Shown: piece after piece, positions 11,928 to 23,879 of the stretch | Position numbering within the stretch: position 1 is the stretch's first letter | Layout: each line of letters starts with the position of its first letter | Assembly (NCBI RefSeq): GCF_002994745.2 | Contig: NC_037092.1 | Span: forward strand, 89,256,398 to 89,320,397 | DNA length: 64,000 bases | From: Rosa chinensis | Lineage: Eukaryota > Streptophyta > Magnoliopsida > Rosales > Rosaceae | Reading direction: 5' to 3' | Program-made: the position numbers and the translations under genes | The notes under the pieces: model-generated | Seen by the model: the letters and a program-made list of their open reading frames with translations, nothing else | Database searches by the model: none | Told to the model about the DNA's origin: nothing

Positions 11928-12122
11928 CTCCCCCTTGTGCCGCTCAAACTTGGTGGTGACGCTTCATCCATTGCCTCGTTAAAAAACCTTGCTCAAGTGA
12001 AAAACCTTGTGGGACAAAAATACGCTCGAGGAGGAGAAAAAGAGTACAACACGTCATCTACTCTTCGAGATCAAACATGTAGACATCATAACTCCCCCTA
12101 ATGTCGATATCTCCCCCTACAA

Positions 12123-15100
12123 TCATGGGAGTTGGGATAACTTTCTCAATCCGATGCTCTTCACATGTTTCTCGAAGGTGGATTTAGGTAACGACTTAGT
12201 GAATAAGTCCGCTATATTATCCTCTGATCGGATTTGATTCACTTCAATCTTTAGAAGTGATTGTTGTTGCTGATTATAGAAGAACTTAGGCGATATATGC
12301 TTGGTGTTGTCGCCCTTGATGAAACCTAACTTCATTTGTTCAATACAAGCTGCATTATCCTCATAAATGCATGTAGGTTCATCTGTGGTAGACTTCAAAC
12401 CACAACTTCCTTGAATATGTCTAATTACAGACCTTAGCCATATACATTCACGAACGGCTTCATGTAGAGCAATAATCTCTGCATGATTCGAGGAAGTAGC
12501 GACAAGGGTCTGTTTTGTAGACCTCCAGGATATCGCAGTGCTTCCCATGGTAAAGACATAACCCTTTTGGGAGCGACCTTTGTGAGGGTCAGAGAGGTAC
12601 CCTGCATCAGCAAAACCCATCAAAACATCATTGTCGTTTTGATGGAGGGGAATAGGGTGAGGCCGGTCACCCTTGGTGATGGTGGCGGCGTTGGTGGCAA
12701 CATGGCCGACGGTCATGTTATGGACGGCGGCTTCATTCCTAATGGGGTCCGATCCCATTCTTCGGTCATTCCTCTTCTCTCTGTAGGGATAAAATAGGCC
12801 CATATCAATCGTACCTCTAAGGTATCGAAAGATTGTCTTTACACCAATCCAATGGCGGCGTGTTGGCGCAGAGCTATGTCTAGCTAACAAGTTCACTGCA
12901 AATGAGATATCCGGTCTTGTACATTGAGCTAAGTACAATAATGCTCCTATTGCACTTAAATAGGGCACTTTGGCCTCTAACGATTCTTCGTCCTCATCTT
13001 TTGGACGAAACGGATCTTTTCCGGGCTCAAGACTACGACCAATCATGGAAGTACTCACAGGCTTTGCTTTATCTTCATTAAAGCGCCTTAGGATTTTCTA
13101 AGTGTATGCAGACTGATGGATCAAAATTCCATCACTATGGTGCTCGAGTTCTAAACCAAGACAAAACCGTGTTTTCCCAAGATCTTTCATCTCAAATTCG
13201 GATTTCAAATATTTAGCAGTTTCTTTTACCTCATCTAGAGTTCCAATTAGGTTCATGTCATCGACATAAACTGCTACGATTGCAAATCCGGAACTTGTTC
13301 TTTTAATGAACACGCATGGGCATATTTCATTATTAATGTATCCCTTCCCAATCAAGTAGTCACTTAGATGGTTATACCACATCCGTCCGGATTGTTTTAA
13401 TCCATATAGTGAGCGTTTTAATCTTATTGAAAACGCGCTCCGTGGTTTAGAGCCACTTGATTTGGGTAATTGAGGTCCATCTGGAACCTTCATATATATC
13501 TCTGAATCTAGATCCCCATAGAGATATGCTGTAACCACATCCATAAGCTGCATGTCAAGTTTTTCGGAAACTACCAAACTAACAAGGTAGCGGAACGTTA
13601 TAACGTCCATTACGGGAGAATATGTCTTCTCGTAGTCGATTCCAGGGTGTTGTGAGAAACCTTGTGCCACGAGGCTGGCTTTATATCTAACCACCTCATT
13701 TTTCTCATTATGCTTTCTAACAAAGACCCATTTATGGCCAACAGGTTTTACATCTGGGGGTGTCTGCGTTATAGGCCCAAATACCTGTCTCTTTGCTAGT
13801 GAATTCAATTCAGCCTGGATCGCATCTTTCCATTTAGGCCAATCCGCTCTTCATTGACATTCTTCGATAGAGCGAGGTTCGATATCATCATATTCTTTGA
13901 TTCCTTTTGCAACATGATATGCAAACGCATCATCAATTACCATAGAATTTCTATCCATCATCTCATGTACACTAGTGTAATTCATGGAGATCTCTCTATT
14001 CTCTGGAATTGGTTCTGACATTGGAGCGTCCCCCAATGATGTCTCTTGGACATAACCATAATCCGGAATATTCTCATGAGATGGATTATTTACACCGATG
14101 ATTAATGGATTATTTTGTGCCAAACTCGCTTTCTTTCTTGGGCGAGAATCCATCGAACCTATGGGCCTCCCGCGCTTCCTGGCAGGAGCCATGGGCCTAG
14201 CCACAACGTCACCATCACTGTGAGAGGGGACGTTGGCGCCATGCTCATGTACTCTTGAGTTGGCGTCATGTCCTCTAATTTTAGGGACATCAATCCTTGC
14301 AGGCACGTTTGCAGCAGGTATGTGTGATCTCGTCACTTTAGAGATATCAGAAAACGCATCAGGCATCGATTCTGCTACGTTCTGAAGATCGAGAATTCTC
14401 CGCACTTCAATGTCTCACTGTGCGGTTCGGGGATCAAGATGAGACAGAGTGGGGACAGACCACGACAATTCCTGTCGTTCATGTTGAACATTGATGTTCT
14501 TATCTCCCCCTAACGACAGGAAGACTGTCTCATCGAAGTGACAATTCGCAAATCTAGCGGTAAAGAGATCGCCTGTCAAGGGTTCTAAATAGCAGACAAT
14601 CGTTGGAGAATCATATCCAACGTAAATGCCTAATTGTCGTTGAGGACCCATTTTGGTGCGCTGTGGCGGCGCAATAGGCACATAAACTGCACACCCAAAT
14701 ATGCATAAGTGTGAGACATTAGGCTCATACCCAGTCACCATCTGGGACGCAGAAAAGGGTTGAGTGGCAGTGGGCCTCAGACGAATAAGCACAGCTGCAT
14801 GCAATATTGCATAGCCCCAAGCAGAAATAGGGAGATTGGTGCGCATTACCAATGCCCTAGCGACCATTTGTAGTCGTTTAATGGCGGGTTCTGCGAGACC
14901 ATTTTGGGTGTGAACATGAGGAACTGGATGTTCAACTTCAATCCCAATGGACATGCAATAATCATCAAAAGTTTTTGATGTAAACTCCCCAGCATTGTCT
15001 AACCTTATAGACTTAATAGGATGATTAAGGTGGTGAGCCCTTAACTTAATAATCTGGGCTAGGAGTTTAGCAAATGCAGCGTTCCTAGTGGACAATAGCA

Positions 15101-16043
15101 TAACATGTGACCAGCGTGTCGATGCATCAACCAACACCATAAAATATCGAAATGGTCCGCATGGTGGTTGAATAGGTCCACAAATATCACCTTGGATTCT
15201 CTACAAGAATGGTATATTTTCTTTCGTGTCCTTTGCATAGGATGGTCTCGATCCTAATTTTGCTAAAAAGCAGGCTTTGCAGAACAAATGATGGGCTTTA
15301 GAAACAACCAATGAGGATTTTGGTTGAGCCACGAAGTCACAATGGACTTTAGAAGAAAAATTTGGAGACAAAGGAGCCTTGGTGGCTTCAATGCCACCCT
15401 GAGGTCGCAGGGGGATGGCGGCGCAGGCCAAGGATGGCCGAATTTGGGGGTGAATAGTGCCGTGAGGTGCAAGGGCTTCTTCGGTGTCCAAAAACTGATT
15501 TTTACTTCTTTTCGTTCTGAAAAATGGATGTCCGTGCAAAGTCTTTAATATACGGATCATCATATCACGACCTGGGTGTCCCAAACGGTCATGCCAAAGC
15601 CTATATGTGTCGGAATCCCATAAATCATCTCTCATAACATGATTGGATTCAATTATTTTAATAGTGGTTGCATACAACCCACTAGATCGACACATAAGCT
15701 TCTCTAAGACTCTTTTATATCTGTAGTCATTAGAGGTGATGCAAAGGAACTCTTGTCCATTCTCACAATGCGTTTCCGCATGAAAACTATTGGCTCTTAT
15801 ATCTTTGAAACTCAATAGGGTTCTTCCTGCCCTAAGAGCATAAAGAGTTTCGGTGACATTTAAAATTGTGCCATTGGGCAACATAAATTGGGCTGGTCCT
15901 CGACCATGAATCAATTGAGATGATCTAGCCATCGTAGTCACGGAAGATCAAGATGGTGTCATCCATAGAAATAGCTGTCTATTTCGAAGGATAGTATGTG
16001 TAGTTGCACTATCCACGAGGCATTCTAGCTCTCCGGGAAACAT
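12123..16043 (-). pseudogene. pol of copia E1 (protease, integrase, RT, RNase H) with in-frame stops
   Basis: All open segments (15201-15941, 14415-15140, 13851-14405, 13098-13808, 12123-13058) are in one frame with the ATG at 16043, so only stop codons and no net frameshift break pol. Visible landmarks are the protease DSATTH near the start, the integrase zinc-binding HDRLGHPG, the integrase core with RLDNAGEF, RT with YVDDMNLIG, and RNase H with FADAGY, NHAEIIALHEA and YEDNAAC. One catalytic region looks changed: NGLAEPAIKR where the integrase Glu is usually followed by a different pattern. Stops lie near 13095, 13850, 14412, 15198 and 15950; at least three fit a C-to-T change in CAG or CGA codons when compared with E3. 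Pol is non-functional as it stands. Confidence 0.88.
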
Positions 16044-16060
16044 ACTGAAAAATAATAAAG
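16044..16060 (-). promoter_or_regulatory. Splice-acceptor-like tract directly before the E1 pol start
   Basis: On the minus strand the sequence TTTATTATTTTTCAG ends one base before the pol ATG. It has the pyrimidine-rich tract and CAG of a plant 3' splice site. Use of this site is inferred. Confidence 0.4.
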
Positions 16061-16195
16061 TTCGAAATTAAAACATGTCCAAGACATTGAATAAAAATAA
16101 ATCGAGACTTTATTAATAATAGCCAATGATTACATCAAAGTTTCTTGACCAAAATCTAATCCAACATAAAAATCAAACCGTAGACAAATCGTAGT

Positions 16196-16313
16196 CACTT
16201 AATCCGTTTGGTAACTTCAATTTAGTTGTGACCAGGTAAGGTAAGACAAGATTTTGGTGGAGCGTTGCTCACTTTTAAAACCGTTCTCTCATATCAAACC
16301 TTGCCTAGACATC
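16196..16313 (-). other. Conserved noncoding module in the E1 gag-pol spacer
   Basis: On the minus strand this begins GATGTCTAGGCAAG, contains CGCTCCACC and CTTACCTGGTC, and ends GTTACCAAACGGATTAAG. The same words in the same order and spacing occur at 41630-41738 in E3, where they lie in the leader upstream of gag. No open frame runs through both copies, so an RNA-level role or a shared leader origin is more likely than coding. Confidence 0.7.
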
Positions 16314-16423
16314 ACAAGTACTCTTGAGTACGCCTAGAGGGAAAAAGTTAATACGAAAAGTCATTTTTATTGATTTAAGGCATAATTGCCATTACATAAT
16401 GCTTGGAAATATAAAGGACTACA

Positions 16424-17539
16424 CTAATCAAAATCTGCAACATCCTTGTGCAATTCTTTGTCAGATTTGAAGTCCGATAAGGTGAGATTGACGTTGGCAT
16501 CATCACCATCTTCTTCTTCTTCAGCAAGATAGGCTTCATGCTCTCTAAAGTCTCTATATGCCTTGTAATGCACAGCTAATTGTTTGCTTGCATTGCATTG
16601 CTTGAACCAATGCCCACTTGATCCACATCGATGACACATGTCGCTGTGATTTCCTCCCCTTAATTGAGGTGCATTATTTGCACTTGGGTGGCATCCTCTA
16701 GAGGAGTTGGCGCCATTCCCACGGCCTTTGGTGGCTCCTCCATGTCCTGGAGCCCCATGGCCTCCCCTCCCACGTTGCCATGTATTGCCACGTGTTCGTC
16801 CTTCATTCTGACAATTACCTTCCTTTGTGGGGCCGTTATATGGACCAAAACGTCCGTTGTGTCCCTTAATTTTAGGGTTCCGCTCCTTGCGCCCTCATTT
16901 GGGTGCATTATTATAATTCGCCTCTTGAACGATCTTAGTTCCTATAGGCCTTGAATTATAATTCCTCACGAGAATATTATCATGTTTCTCAGCTACAGAC
17001 ATCACATTAATTAGCTAATGAAACCTCGTGATCCGTCCAGTATTGTATTCAGTTCGATATTGCCTGGATAGCAAAATAGCTGAGACGAGGAAGGTGGAGA
17101 GAGTTTTCTCAATTAGTTCTTGCTCTGTGACAAGTTGTCCATAGAACCCCAACATGGTTTTGAGGTGCATAACTTCGGAATTATATTCAGCTACAGACTT
17201 GAAATCGGAAAATCGTAGATTGCCCCATTGAACTTTCAAGTCAGGGAGGAGGGTATCCTTAACATTACCAAAACGCTCTTCTAGCGCAACCCATAATTCT
17301 CTAGCATCCTTGATTGCCATGTACTCCAATCGGAGTGATTTATCCATGTGACGCCTCATCAAGATGAGTGCGGTGGCATTATTCATAGCTGTACGCTCAA
17401 ATAAGAGGTCGGGATTTGGTGCCTGAATTACGGGAAGGATCCTTTTTGAAGTGAGGTGGTTCTCAACATCCGTGACCCAACTATGATATTTGGAGCCAGT
17501 TGAGTCAAGCATAGGAAAGTCAAGCTTTGGCTTCGACAT
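16424..17539 (-). pseudogene. gag of copia E1, frameshifted
   Basis: The first part (17539-17015) begins at an ATG (MSKPKLDFP) and encodes the copia gag core with a W-V-x-D-V-E-x-H-L-T entry and an LWVALEERF block. The last part (16639-16424) carries the nucleocapsid zinc knuckle CHRCGSSGHWFKQC (C-x2-C-x4-H-x4-C). The middle (16660-16908) is in another frame, so gag has at least two frameshifts. Gag ends about 380 bases before the pol ATG. Confidence 0.8.
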
Positions 17540-17562
17540 CCTGAAATAAGAAGAAGAAATAT
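17540..17562 (-). promoter_or_regulatory. Splice-acceptor-like tract directly before the E1 gag start
   Basis: On the minus strand the sequence TTTCTTCTTCTTATTTCAG ends one base before the gag ATG at 17539. Together with the donor-like site at 17890-17896 it would remove a 355-base leader intron. Inferred only. Confidence 0.4.
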
Positions 17563-17889
17563 ATTAGTTTCAGAGTTTAAAACTTCCACGACAACTAATA
17601 AATAATAAGATTTCCGAGCTATGCTACCAAGAAATCGATTTCCAAGAATGATTGGATTAGACCGAAACAATGATGTTTATATGGTCGTTTATCGATGCTT
17701 ACGGACGCTCTTAGTCCGAAGTCTTACGAACGCTCTTAGTTCGTTAATTGCGTGAATCCCCACGATTCCGCTTTCAATGATCGAACCCACGTTATAAGAA
17801 AGGTGGGATGTAGAAGAAGGGAGGTTTTCAAGTCCCCGAAGAAAAATAAGGAGAAATTAAATTCGGAAAGCGGGAACTTTAATGTAAAT

Positions 17890-17896
17890 ACTTACT
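17890..17896 (-). promoter_or_regulatory. Splice-donor-like site in the E1 leader
   Basis: On the minus strand the sequence reads CCAA|GTAAGTATTT, with a perfect GTAAGT. It is the best donor I noticed in the leader. It could pair with the acceptor tracts before gag (355-base intron) or before pol (1851-base intron). Confidence 0.35.
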
Positions 17897-17959
17897 TGGT
17901 TGTTTTGGAGCTTGAAATCTTGAACTTGAAGTTGATTTGGGGTTGCTAGCCGAAACCAG

Positions 17960-18460
17960 GAAAAGATGGTAGAAACTTGGGCTGAGATGTGGCAGGTTGG
18001 TTGGCTCAGTGATGATGGCTTGGTTGGCGCGGTCGTGGGGTCGCGGTGTCGCCAGAGTGTCGCGGGGTTGCGGTGTCGCGAGAATGCAGAGCCGCTAGAA
18101 TGCGGGGCCGCGAGGATGCTGAGCCACGAGGATGCGGAGTCGCGAGGGCAGGTGAGCGTTTGCTGGAGGAGCGAGCGCGCGCGAGGGTACAATTCTGATA
18201 TCACGCGAAAGTGTCGCGGTGTTGCGGGAATGCCGAGAGACCGTTGCGGAGATGTCGAGGGGTCACTGAGGAGATACCGTGGGGATGCCGCGGGGTAGCT
18301 GGTGAGTCACGGTAGCGAGGGCAGGCGAGCTCGAGCGAAGGTAGAAGGCAAGCAGGGCTCGCAGGTGCTACAGGGGCAGCGAGGCTAACCAGGTAGAGTT
18401 AGCGTTGAGTTGCGACGCGGGGGCAGCAGTAGCGCAGTCAAGGCTAATCCGGAGGAGCTT
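17960..18460 (-). repeat. GC-rich degenerate repeats in the E1 leader
   Basis: This part of the leader is rich in TCGCG, GCGGGG and CGAGG words repeated at irregular spacing, unlike the AT-rich surroundings. No coding is evident on the element's strand; the plus-strand open frame here lies antisense. Such CpG density makes it a strong methylation target. Confidence 0.6.
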
Positions 18461-18517
18461 GATCAATTTCTGGGGTTTTGGTTTCTAAAGCTAGGGTTAT
18501 GGCTCGTGCTGATAACA

Positions 18518-18708
18518 TGTTTAAGTAAAAGGGAATTTGAGAGAGAATGAAGAGAGAATTGTGTGTAGTATTGTTGAGAATAGGAGACCTATATATAGGG
18601 ATTACAAGTACATATTCTAATGTTACAAGGATTAGGAATTCTAGAATCTTCTCTCCTATTACTACTCCTAGTTTGATTAGGCACACTAATAGCTGATTTC
18701 CTTCAACA
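18518..18708 (-). repeat. 5' LTR of E1
   Basis: 191 bp with the same ends as the 3' LTR and a TATATATAGG box (CCTATATATA on the plus strand) that could act as promoter. The primer-binding region follows directly on the minus strand. Confidence 0.9.
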
Positions 18709-18713
18709 GGTCT

Positions 18714-19188
18714 CCATTTTTTGCAACATTTATATATCTTCTGAGTTCTTGAGAACAAACAGATGACACATGTATTGGTGTAGACAGACAACATACGATC
18801 AAAAATATTTTTGTCATCTTAAAATTTAGATGACATAAATCTGATACTACAAAAAATGGCACCATATTAGACGACGGATATCCTCCATCATCTGATTACA
18901 TTTTCGTGTTTTCACTTTCCAAATGAACACAAAAACCTTTCACAACATGATCATTGGTGAGAACTCTCCATGCTTGAGAGAATGTGCTCATTGGTTATGT
19001 CACTTACGTGACAATCAATCATGGTGAGAACTCTCTATGATCGTGTCTAATTATCTAGACAACGCTCGTTGCTTATGAAGAACATCACACATAATTAATT
19101 ATTGTTTGGGTATTCATTATCGTGATTTACTAATTATGAACACGACGGTTCAGGTTGGACAGATTCGATTCGTCTATTTGTTTGATCT

Positions 19189-19190
<2 letters not shown>
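18714..19190. other. Unassigned sequence right of E1
   Basis: Together with 11640-11759 this was one sequence before E1 inserted. At 18846 the words actacaaaaaatggc and ttagacgacgg resemble the end of a CACTA-type small element, but no partner end was found. No coding sequence is seen. Confidence 0.35.

Positions 19191-19237
<47 letters not shown>
19191..19237. repeat. (TA)n microsatellite
   Basis: 47 bases of uninterrupted AT dinucleotides. Confidence 0.95.
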
Positions 19238-19240
<3 letters not shown>

Positions 19241-19894
19241 CCCTTCTAGTGAAGGATATCTTTTTTTGACCATTTTAAGGGGATCGCTGTGTATACTGGG
19301 CATATCACAAGCATCGCACTGAAAAGTACACACCGCCGGGCAGTCTACCGGGGTCGGTTTCAAGGGCGACACCCAATGGTCATGCAGACCGGAGCCACCT
19401 ATAGTGGCCGGCAAGGCATGGTTAAAGAGTCACTCATACCATGAGAAAGACTTGCATATTGTCCTATATCCGACATCAGGGAAACCAAACTCCCATTTCT
19501 CACTACAAAAGGGGTCAATACTTCCAAATCAGGTAAGTCCAAACTCTGCCATTTCCATGCCGTTATTTTGTCCATATATCACACCGCTATTGACTTAGGC
19601 ATCAGACTGTTTAAGACCGGCACCCCTCGTTCTCGCTTCTGACCTATTTCTTGTGGAGACAGGTTTGCAAAGCAGGACATCGGTGATTCTTCTAGTCTTT
19701 ATAGCTAGTGAGATAGGTTTGCACCCCCCGATCGTTTCTTTTCAAAACAAACGACCCTATTCATGATCCCAGAAACATACCAAAAGCAAAATTCAAACCA
19801 AAAGAAGAAAAACACATTTTAAACCCAAAAAGATAGGAATTGATTTGATATCTTCCAAACTAATCAACAAGATAGGAATGAATTTTAACACTAT
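19238..19894. mobile_element. Possible LTR fragment of a Ty3/gypsy-like element
   Basis: The stretch containing ttgacttaggcatcagact and accggcacccc resembles the R-U5 end of plant gypsy LTRs. Borders, a second LTR and target duplications were not found. From about 19840 the sequence (cttccaaactaatcaacaag) is a copy of 22235 onward and belongs to the noncoding repeat that follows. Confidence 0.3.
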
Positions 19895-19903
19895 TTTCTA
19901 TTT

Positions 19904-20969
19904 TTTTTTTTTTTTTAGGGGAAAGGAATCAGGTTCCAATATATTAACGACGTCACTGCATCAATCTAGAAGGATTCGCAAATCCTTCATAATACATCTC
20001 AGAGTACAATTCAGACTGCCAAAGGCAGAGGTGCCTAAACTAAAAAGTTCAAACACAATACAAACTGCAAAAAGCAGCCAAATTATTACTAGCCAACAAA
20101 TAGGAAAAAACCTAAAGGAACTACCGAAAAGAAAAGCAAGCAAAATAAAACTTCCCTAACCCTACCCAGTCTTAAAATGGAACCACCGTCTTGAGCATCT
20201 TGACGCCTAAGACCCAATGGTGTACGTCGTAACAAATCAACACAGCCACAGTACCAATCAAAGACCAACATAGGATTAAGAAAGGAACAGACCTCCTCCC
20301 AAAGACCCTAGCCAACCCAAAACTGAAAGAGAAGAAAAAGGAGAGAGATGGGCTAACCCATCCAGGCCACAAAGCTGCAGCCCAGACAGATTGGAGGCCC
20401 AATGGCCCAGAACCCATCTCCTCCCTCTCTTCCCTTCAAATCGGGCAGACCGGAGCAGCTGGAAGGACGCGCCCCATCAATCCTCTGGAGGGCGTGCGCG
20501 CTCCTCCACCATTGCCTTGGACTGCGGGAGAAACTCCGGGACCTCGGCCTAGAAACAAATCAGACCACCGCCCCCAAATTAAAACTAGGGTCGCCGCGCT
20601 CCTACCAGAAACTCCACAAAGCCACTCAAGGAGTTGCCTCTCAAACAGGAAGCCGCGGAGCCCTAATCCGGGTACCACCACCGCCCTCGATCTCAACAAT
20701 CGCCGCTGCTGTCTCTGTGGATCACCACCGTTGCAAAATCCGACCCGAAACCCGGACTCGCACTCTCAACCATCTCACCGGAGCTGTCACGATCCAAACG
20801 AGCCTTCCTACCCGAGCCGCAGCTTTATCGTCTTCGCACACCGCCTGGAGAGTGCGCTGCAGCCTTTCCTGGTCCGGGTAGCGAAGCTTTACCGCCGCCA
20901 GCAACACGAAACCTAGGGTTTCGTATCTGAGGTCGCTCCAAGAAACTCGGAGGCCTCTTTGGTTGTGTA
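19904..20969 (-). mobile_element. LINE-like (poly-A tailed) non-autonomous retroinsertion
   Basis: On the minus strand the insert ends in a poly-A tail (16 T at 19901-19916 on the plus strand), preceded by TTGGAACCTGATTCC. It is flanked by near-identical tttctattt-type repeats (about 19895-19903 and 20970-20978). The uninterrupted target, ctattttctatttcttcttctgg, is present in the tandem copy near 22270. The 5' part is GC-rich. Only short open frames exist, so it is a non-autonomous or internally deleted retroposon. Confidence 0.6.
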
Positions 20970-22850
20970 TTTCTATTTCTTCTTTTGGTTCTACTTACCA
21001 AAACAATAATCTTAGTTTTCAAAAACTGATTACAATTACTTAAAACAATCAAACTATTGCATTTGCTAATAGATTTGGGGACAAACAAGTGTAAAATAAT
21101 TTGTGATATTTAGACAATTGGGAGTCCTTCTAATGAGGACCATTAAAATGAGGACTAGTTGATCATTTTCTAATCAACGGTTTGGGAGACCCACTTTTTG
21201 ATTTCAAATTGCTAACATTTAAGGTACCGAACTAGATTAAATCAATAGACGAGCCAAATCTGTCAAACATGAACCGTTCATGTTCATAACTAATAAATCA
21301 CAATTATATATGAATGTCTTAATGATTTTCAATTTGGTTGAAAAATTACATAAATTATCTACACATAAATATTCAAACATCTAACAGTTGATTTGCGGAA
21401 ATCTGAGTCTCACACAAAAGTCTTCAACTAGTCTTCATTTTAGTGGTCCTCATAAAATGAGGACTAGTTGAAGATTTTCTAATCAATGGTTTGGGAGACC
21501 CACTTTTCAATTATATTACAGCAAATCAACCTATGTATGCATGAGTATATCACTTTTGAAAATTTTCTTTCAAATTACTAATTGTTAAGGTACTGAACTA
21601 GAACAAATCAGTGTACAAACCAAATCTGTCAAACATGAACCGTTCATATTCATAACTGATGAAAAATTTCTTTCAAATTACTAATCGTTAAGGTACTGAA
21701 TTAGAACAAATCAGTGTACGAACCAAATCTGTCAAACATGAACCGTTCATATTCATAGCTGATAAATCACAATTATGAATGCCTTAACCATTCAAAATTT
21801 GGTTGAAAAATTACATAAATGATCTACACATAAATATCTAAACATCTAACAGTTTATTTGTGGAAATGTGATCGAAAAATGAATCTCACAAAAAAAATCC
21901 CCAACTGTATGCAAAAGAGTAACATCTCATTAGAAGGGATCGCCTCAGCTGTATTCCATACTTCTCAGTTCTCACTTGCATACAAAAGAGTTGTAAAACT
22001 CACACAATGGTCTAGATATTGCCATTCTCTATTCGATAAAATAAAAATATCGCAAACATGAATAGATGAAACATATCAAGACCAAATAACACGATGGTAG
22101 ACTTATAGTGACAGTCTGACTAATTCTTCCGAATGAGATAGAGGAGTGATTTGCTATTATGGTTTAGCTTTAGTGGTGAGGTTGGGGAGATGTAGGGCTT
22201 ATGATAAGGTTGTATCTAGATTTGATCTCTTCCAAACTAATCAACAAGATAGGAATTGATTTTGACACTATTTTCTATTTCTTCTTCTGGTTCTACTTGC
22301 CAAAAGATATTTAGACAATTGGGAGCCCTTCTAATGAAGACCATTAAAATGAGGACTAGTTGAGCACTTTCTAATCAACGGTTTGAGAGACCCACTTTTC
22401 GATTACGTTACAGCAAATCAACCGTTAAATATTTATATATGCATGAGTAGATCACTTTTGAAAATTTTCTTCTAAATTTTTAATTGTTAAGGTACCGAAC
22501 TAGATCAAATCAATGGATGAACCAAATCTATGAAACATGAACTGTTCATGTTCATAACTGATAAATCACGATTATGAATGCCTTAAAGATTTTCAATTTG
22601 GTTGAAAATTACATGAATGAACTACACATAAGTATCTAAACATCTAACGATTGATTTGCAGAAATGTGATTCAAACGTGAATCTCACAAAAAAATCATCA
22701 ACTAGTTCTCATTAGAAAGGAACCCCTCAGTTGAATTCCATACTTCTCACTTGCATACAAAAGAGTTGTAAAACTCAATGGTCTATATATTGCCATTATT
22801 CTCTATTCGATAGAAGAAAAATATCCCCTTTCAGAAAGAAAAAATAAATA
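20970..22850. repeat. Tandemly repeated noncoding sequence
   Basis: Several long stretches recur: the block with atgaggactagttga and ctaatcaacggtttggg occurs at about 21140, 21460 and 22345 and again at 53560; the block with gaaccgttcat and ataaatcac occurs at about 21285, 21640, 21740 and 22545 and again, diverged, at 53825. No coding potential was seen. It acts as the 5' flank repeat of both receptor-like protein loci. Confidence 0.7.
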
Positions 22851-22851
22851 A

Positions 22852-22856
<5 letters not shown>

Positions 22857-22891
<35 letters not shown>
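22857..22891. repeat. (TA)n microsatellite
   Basis: About 35 bases of TA repeats within the noncoding flank repeat. Confidence 0.95.
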
Positions 22892-22895
<4 letters not shown>

Positions 22896-23695
22896 CGCAA
22901 CATGAATAGATGAAACAGATCAAGACCAAGTGAAACGATGTAGATTTATAGTGACAGTCTGATTAGAGGTTGCAATTTGGCTGCATGTCAATAGTGGATC
23001 CAAATTAATGTCTTATTTCTTTTTCTTTTTTCTTTTTTTTGGTCAGTAAATAGAGATTTTTTGACTTCAACCAAAGGAGTAGTCAACTTTGAACCACATT
23101 AGTTCTGTAATTACTCTTGAGTCTTAATTGGTTGCTTCATCTCCAACCACTGACGTTGCTTTCTTATTCTTCATGAAAGGCAATAGACATGTACATATAG
23201 ATACATCAACGATCAAACGCGAAGACCCGAGTGCAAACATGTTTTTCTTAACATGGAAAAACTTATTGGAGCTAGGTTGCCCCATTTCATAAGTTGGAGG
23301 GCTTGACTTCCAACAAAATTATTAACTTATTGTACTTACAAGTATATGGAAGTTTCATATACAGCGAAGTACAGACTTTTTTTTCTTAACATGGAAAAAC
23401 TTATTGGAGGTTGCCCCATTTCATAAGTTGGAGGACTTTACTTACAACAAAATTATCAACTTATTGTTCTTACAAGTATATATATGGAAGCTTCATATAT
23501 ATAAAACGAGTCTTTTGTGATATTAATTGCATGGCTGAAGAATTTGAGTTTAATCAGTCTATCAATAATGGCGTGTTTATTCCCTGCTGTCACTTGCATC
23601 CTTCATCGAAGAAATTCACAAATAGGTAGATTGGCTCTATATATGTATCGGTCAACTAGCATGGCCTATTCTCAATCAATCGATTTAATAAAATT

Positions 23696-23868
23696 GGGTA
23701 ATCTTTGAAATTTCATGGTGATGACGATAGATCATTGCAGTTGTTGGTCTTTAACGAGGAATTCCTAGTAAGCGTGAGCCATCAACTCGCGTTGATGACG
23801 TCCTTGCTCTTTGTACACACCGCCCGTCGCTCCTACTGATTGAATGGTCCCATGAAGTTTTTAGATTT
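23696..23868 (+). rRNA. Fragment of cytosolic 18S rRNA (3' region), relic
   Basis: Recognisable 18S words in order are gggtaatctttgaaatttcat, gatagatcattgca, ggaattcctagtaagcg, ttgtacacaccgcccgtcgc and gattgaatggtcc, the highly conserved 3' end of the small subunit gene. About 170 bases are present with scattered, mostly transition-like changes. It is not a functional gene. The matching place in the other duplicon copy (about 54935) lacks it. Confidence 0.9.
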
Positions 23869-23879
23869 ATTAATTATTC

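Larger units (their letters stand above)
11760..18708 (-). mobile_element. Ty1-copia retrotransposon E1, complete but with degraded coding
   Basis: The element is bounded by LTRs at 11760-11927 and 18518-18708 and flanked by the perfect 5-bp target duplication GGTCT (11755-11759 and 18709-18713). Read on the minus strand it has 5' LTR, a tRNA-half-like primer site TTATCAGCACGAGCC just inside it, a leader of about 980 bases, gag, a spacer, pol in the order protease-integrase-RT-RNase H (the copia order), a purine tract AAGGGGGAG and the 3' LTR. Apart from a 23-bp deletion, the LTRs differ at about three positions, so the insertion is fairly recent, yet pol carries several stops. The element interrupts a sequence with an A-rich 3' end (11640-11759 and 18709 onward). 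Confidence 0.93.

Noticed and set aside
17966..18298. 110-codon plus-strand frame in the GC-rich E1 leader
   Set aside because: Antisense to the element and made of GC-rich repeats; open by composition only.
20402..20916. Overlapping plus-strand frames of 140-159 codons
   Set aside because: They lie in the GC-rich 5' part of a minus-strand retroinsertion with no domain; frames in several registers are equally open.
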